Shown: positions 60,458 through 64,000 of the stretch, in pieces | Layout of the letters: every line of letters starts with the position of its first letter | Position numbering within the stretch: position 1 is the first letter of the stretch | Assembly: GCA_024516155.1 (NCBI GenBank) | Contig: JAJJXM010000008.1 | Coordinates: 682,001-746,000 of the forward strand | Direction of reading: 5' to 3' | Origin: Pyronema omphalodes | Taxonomy: Eukaryota > Ascomycota > Pezizomycetes > Pezizales > Pyronemataceae | DNA: 64,000 nucleotides | The notes under the pieces: generated by a model | The model's database searches: none | Told to the model about the DNA's origin: nothing | What the model saw: the letters and a program-made list of their open reading frames with translations, nothing else | Translations under genes and position numbers: made by a program

Positions 60458-63400
60458 ACCTTCAATATAGTGCACCTTAGCCCCTTTCAGATTACGTAGG
60501 ACTTTTGTACTACTTAAAACACCTTCTCCGCTCCGTAGAACAGAAGAAATCGGTGGAACTAGTTCTATTAAGATCCCAACGTGAGCATTTGAAATCTCAC
60601 TACATAACTGTACACATTTGGCTGAAGACCCTGTCCTGGTAAGTTTATGCAAAATGGTGCTACTGCAGACTACAGAATTGGGATCAAAAGTGGGCTCACA
60701 AGGCTTCCGGGGGGCTCCGTGAGCTTCCAAGTCAGGGTACACAGAACACAGCAGCGATGAACTCAGGGATCCAGCTATATAGCTCGGTGATTCAAGGGTT
60801 CGAGGGTTCAAGGGTTCAAAGGATCTAGGGTTCAAGGGTTCATTTGTACGGACGGTGTCGTCATTTTGACGTCCTTTTCTGTTGTAGAAACAATCTGAAC
60901 TATTAACGCCACATATAAGCATTAGCAGTATCCGTGAAGAAACTCAATTCCATGCTATGTAGGATGTATCCTACACGTCTAGCTATAGGTGTTCTGGATT
61001 CAAATAGCATCATCGCTAGAACGGTATATGACGATATGTCGATGAAGCGGTGAAAGGAACCCAGAGAATCAAGATGAAGCGGTGAAGAGATGCTGCAGGC
61101 TGAGTAGAAAAAAAGCTGAAGCTGATCAATAACAGCTTAAAGGAGACAAAATCCGAATACGTTTTAACGGTAAATACTAACTAGTACCTGCTTTTTCTTC
61201 TCGTGGATTCGAGCAGATTCATCATGATTGATGGTACAGTGATGTAGGATGTGGAATGCGGGATGCATTAGATACGGCACGAGTACAGCCGGGGGCGGGA
61301 CGATTTTTCAGCGGCCGCACTCTGATCTTGAAAACATCAGATCATTTCGTGGACACGGAGGTAACCCTCAATAATGTATACGTCATCCAACCGAATTCAT
61401 TCATTGCTGTTGGACTATGTACTCTTATTGTGAAACGATCCTGAATCACGACACGGTGTAGGCCAAAGGTTAAACCTTGAGCCAGTAATCAAGTTACCGA
61501 ACTTTAGCCATAAGTTTTCGAAAAAAAAATCGCTTATGTACCACAAATGTGATGTCTTTGCATCGATCTACAAAAGTTTGACGCTGTACGTTTTCCGTTA
61601 TCGTTCATCGGAAAGATACAAGGAGGAATGTACGGTCCCGTGTAGTGCCGGGATGTATGATCCCGCCGGTACAAGTTTCTGCACTTCAGGACTATGTTTC
61701 TGTCGATAGAAATAGATATCCGTCACTGGTGTATAAAACCAGAATGTTGGGCTTGGATAAATTTGGTATATACGGTTTGCACTTGTCTCTCCAAAAAGAA
61801 CTATTTTCTCGTCATCGTTTTGAACTTACGCAGCCTCTCTTGAATACGAAAAGAAGCGTTGAATAGTCGGCATACACCGGAGGCCGATTCTACTCCAAAA
61901 GAAGGCAGAGTACGAAGGGGACCAGACGTTTTAGAAACAGGGGGTACTTACGATAGCTGGTGACGGATGGCATGTGGTTTCTTTTTATTTTCTTTTTTTC
62001 TTTTGGCACTTCTCTGAAGCCGACGGGGCGGGCGATTGACGTCGCCGTTATTGAGCTATCGGGCCAATGACGAGTAGCCCAAATCATCGATCAACGTCCG
62101 CGTGGGCATGAAATGACTCAACAACGTTCGTCACTCGATAAAGCCGATACGCTTTTGAGGCATCAGAACCCAAAGCATGAAATCTTGCATTATGCAGATG
62201 CAGTATCAGAGGGGGGTTGATCAAGCAAGTTATCATCGTAACATTGGTAGCCTCGTTTATCTGTTCACCGTCTCATTTTCTCTCACTCACTTGCTCGCAC
62301 GCTCGCAACTTGCGTCGATGCAACGTCTTGCACCCCACAAGCGAGAAAGAAAGCACCCCAACAGGCGATATTTCACCTCATCAAAAAACGATCAAATGAT
62401 TTTACATTTGTGGGCGTTGCTCGCATCATGCCGACGGCGACAGTCGACAAGCGGCGATGCTGATAGCCAGCCTACTTTCTAGTGTGTAAGCCAGCATGAT
62501 CCCTCGGCGCCTTTCAGCTAGCTGCGGTCCATATTGAAAAAAAGGTCATATTGGGGTATGTAGGACAAAGGTGCGCACTGTGTAAATGTGCAAACGGATT
62601 TTATTGAGGTGAAACATGCTATCTCGGGTGATTATTGGGGATTTCTAAGCTGAATTTCATGGGGACGAATCACGGGGCTTATTTACAACCTTCAGCCATG
62701 TGTGCCGAGGACTAGCGCGGTTTTAAAGCTACAACCACAACCACCACCACCACTTGCGTAAAAATTCAAACTATTGTAGTTTGTTTATATGATACTCACC
62801 CATTTCTCTACCCCAGATGAAAAGAAAGGGTCTACATAAGGTTGTACGCCGGTAACTAGTAACTGCAGGACCCAAGAACTCGCCACGCTACTCGGTTCCC
62901 GCAAGTGAACTGTAATCCGGTTCAACGGAAGGGTTTGAATGTCACCTTTCGGAGCTCCGTACTACAATCCATGTTTGAAATGCGGAGCATAAGACGTCTT
63001 TTCTGGAATCCAACATCCTCCCACCGGTGAATCATATTAGTCTCCTTCTTAACTCCTGAATAATAGAATTCTATAGGACCTCGGTACTTCTAGATAAATC
63101 CCAAATCTCACTGGTGAGACCGGTAGATCAATTATCCATGTCCCACGATGGTTCTAAAAACTAACGTCAGACAGTAATTCTGCATACCACCAAGCCATCA
63201 ACTTTAAACTAGGGGTGAGATACACACAAGATGTAAGATTCTAGAAGGATGTAACCGTGATCCAGAAATACGGACTAGCTGCTTGCGGCTTGTATGTATA
63301 TAGTCTACAACTTAACCATAGTTGATTATACTTAGCGCACCAGTTAAACAGATTAATTATTAGCTGCAGTTTTAGAATACTAGGATAGAGTAGTTATTGA

Positions 63401-64000
63401 TGATATGATGAGATCAGAGAAGCAGAAGCAAATACCGATGTTATATTTTGAGAGCATGCATCCCTACGCTCTCCTTTCTTTTGGAATTCAAGTTGAAATC
63501 AAATATGCGGGATTGTTATCCAAAGTTGAATAAAGTTCTACCACGTACACGCAGGTGCACCCCAGATTTGTGTAATCCATCCACCAGTAACACTGACAGC
63601 CGTCCAGCGGAATCACCTGGTATACGTATCACAACGTCTATGCATCAGCACACCTGCAGAAGTCCAATATCGCAGGCCAGCAGTAAACTCTCGAGACTCA
63701 GGCTAGAAAAAGAAAAAACAAGAACCACGAAATGATTACGACAGCAACTGAAACTAGTGCTCTAACTACATTGACGTATCTCCCCGATGTCATGTCAAAC
63801 GCCAGTGATATTACGATAGAAAGCACCGAATGATTCCTAGCCAATCATTGAGACATAAAACGTACAACTTCACCCCTAACTATTTGCGGCATCTATTTCG
63901 GACTGTGATTCAACCGGTTCAAGAGTAGCTGCGTCTTGATGCGCGAAGAATTGCGCAGTTGAGTTTCATCATCATATATGACTCGATATAACCGGGAATA
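60458..64000. other. no gene recognised to window end
   Basis: 3.5 kb. Short frames only (e.g. 61645-61866, 63448-63735), none with a domain, signal peptide or splice support. Contains the GGGTTCAA repeat at 60785-60843. Confidence 0.45.
60785..60843. repeat. GGGTTCAA imperfect octamer repeat
   Basis: Six or so imperfect units of GGGTTCAA or GGGTTCGA (plus AAGGATCTA) just beyond the Mutator-like element. Simple tandem repeat; no function visible. Confidence 0.7.

Overview
The window is nuclear DNA of a filamentous ascomycete. Genes carry short spliceosomal introns (about 46-113 nt, one of 292 nt) with GT..AG ends and CTRAY-like branch points. Several proteins belong to fungal families: a CYP52-type P450, LaeA/UMTA-like methyltransferases, an MTD1-type folate dehydrogenase and a small secreted chitin-binding protein. 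A Leotiomycete-like plant- or litter-associated fungus would fit, but the species is inferred and not shown. Every multi-exon model below was spliced by hand, and the intact genes close to an open frame.

Layout. 0-6.5 kb: a secreted six-cysteine CBM14 (peritrophin-A-like) protein, two large minisatellites, a TIR element of about 0.5 kb, a CYP52-like P450 and a small one-helix membrane protein. 7.7-20.2 kb: two full-length methyltransferase paralogues (A on minus, B on plus) in an inverted duplication that includes about 1 kb of upstream DNA. Between them lie three housekeeping genes: MTD1-type methylenetetrahydrofolate dehydrogenase, RPF2 (60S assembly) and a PXMP4-like peroxisomal membrane protein. 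21-22.3 kb: a third, truncated methyltransferase copy (C) joined to a GC-rich, hairpin-forming sequence that looks like a transposon end. 23.5-31.1 kb: a glutaredoxin whose best splice gives it a signal peptide, a six-cysteine secreted protein and the tRNA 2'-O-methyltransferase TRM7. 31-64 kb is gene-poor: a small zinc-finger-like protein, RAD17 and a 902-residue three-finger C2H2 regulator are separated by 4-10 kb stretches with no supportable genes. Two TIR elements lie here, at 40.5 kb and 59.7 kb.

The housekeeping genes (MTD1, RPF2, PXMP4, TRM7, RAD17) do not form a pathway together. The lineage-specific part consists of the triplicated methyltransferase, the P450, the secreted proteins and the non-autonomous DNA transposons. 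The best transposon is a 794-bp element at 59655-60448 with 103-bp terminal inverted repeats and a perfect 9-bp target-site duplication, as expected for Mutator-like elements. No tRNA, rRNA, CRISPR array or viral gene was recognised.
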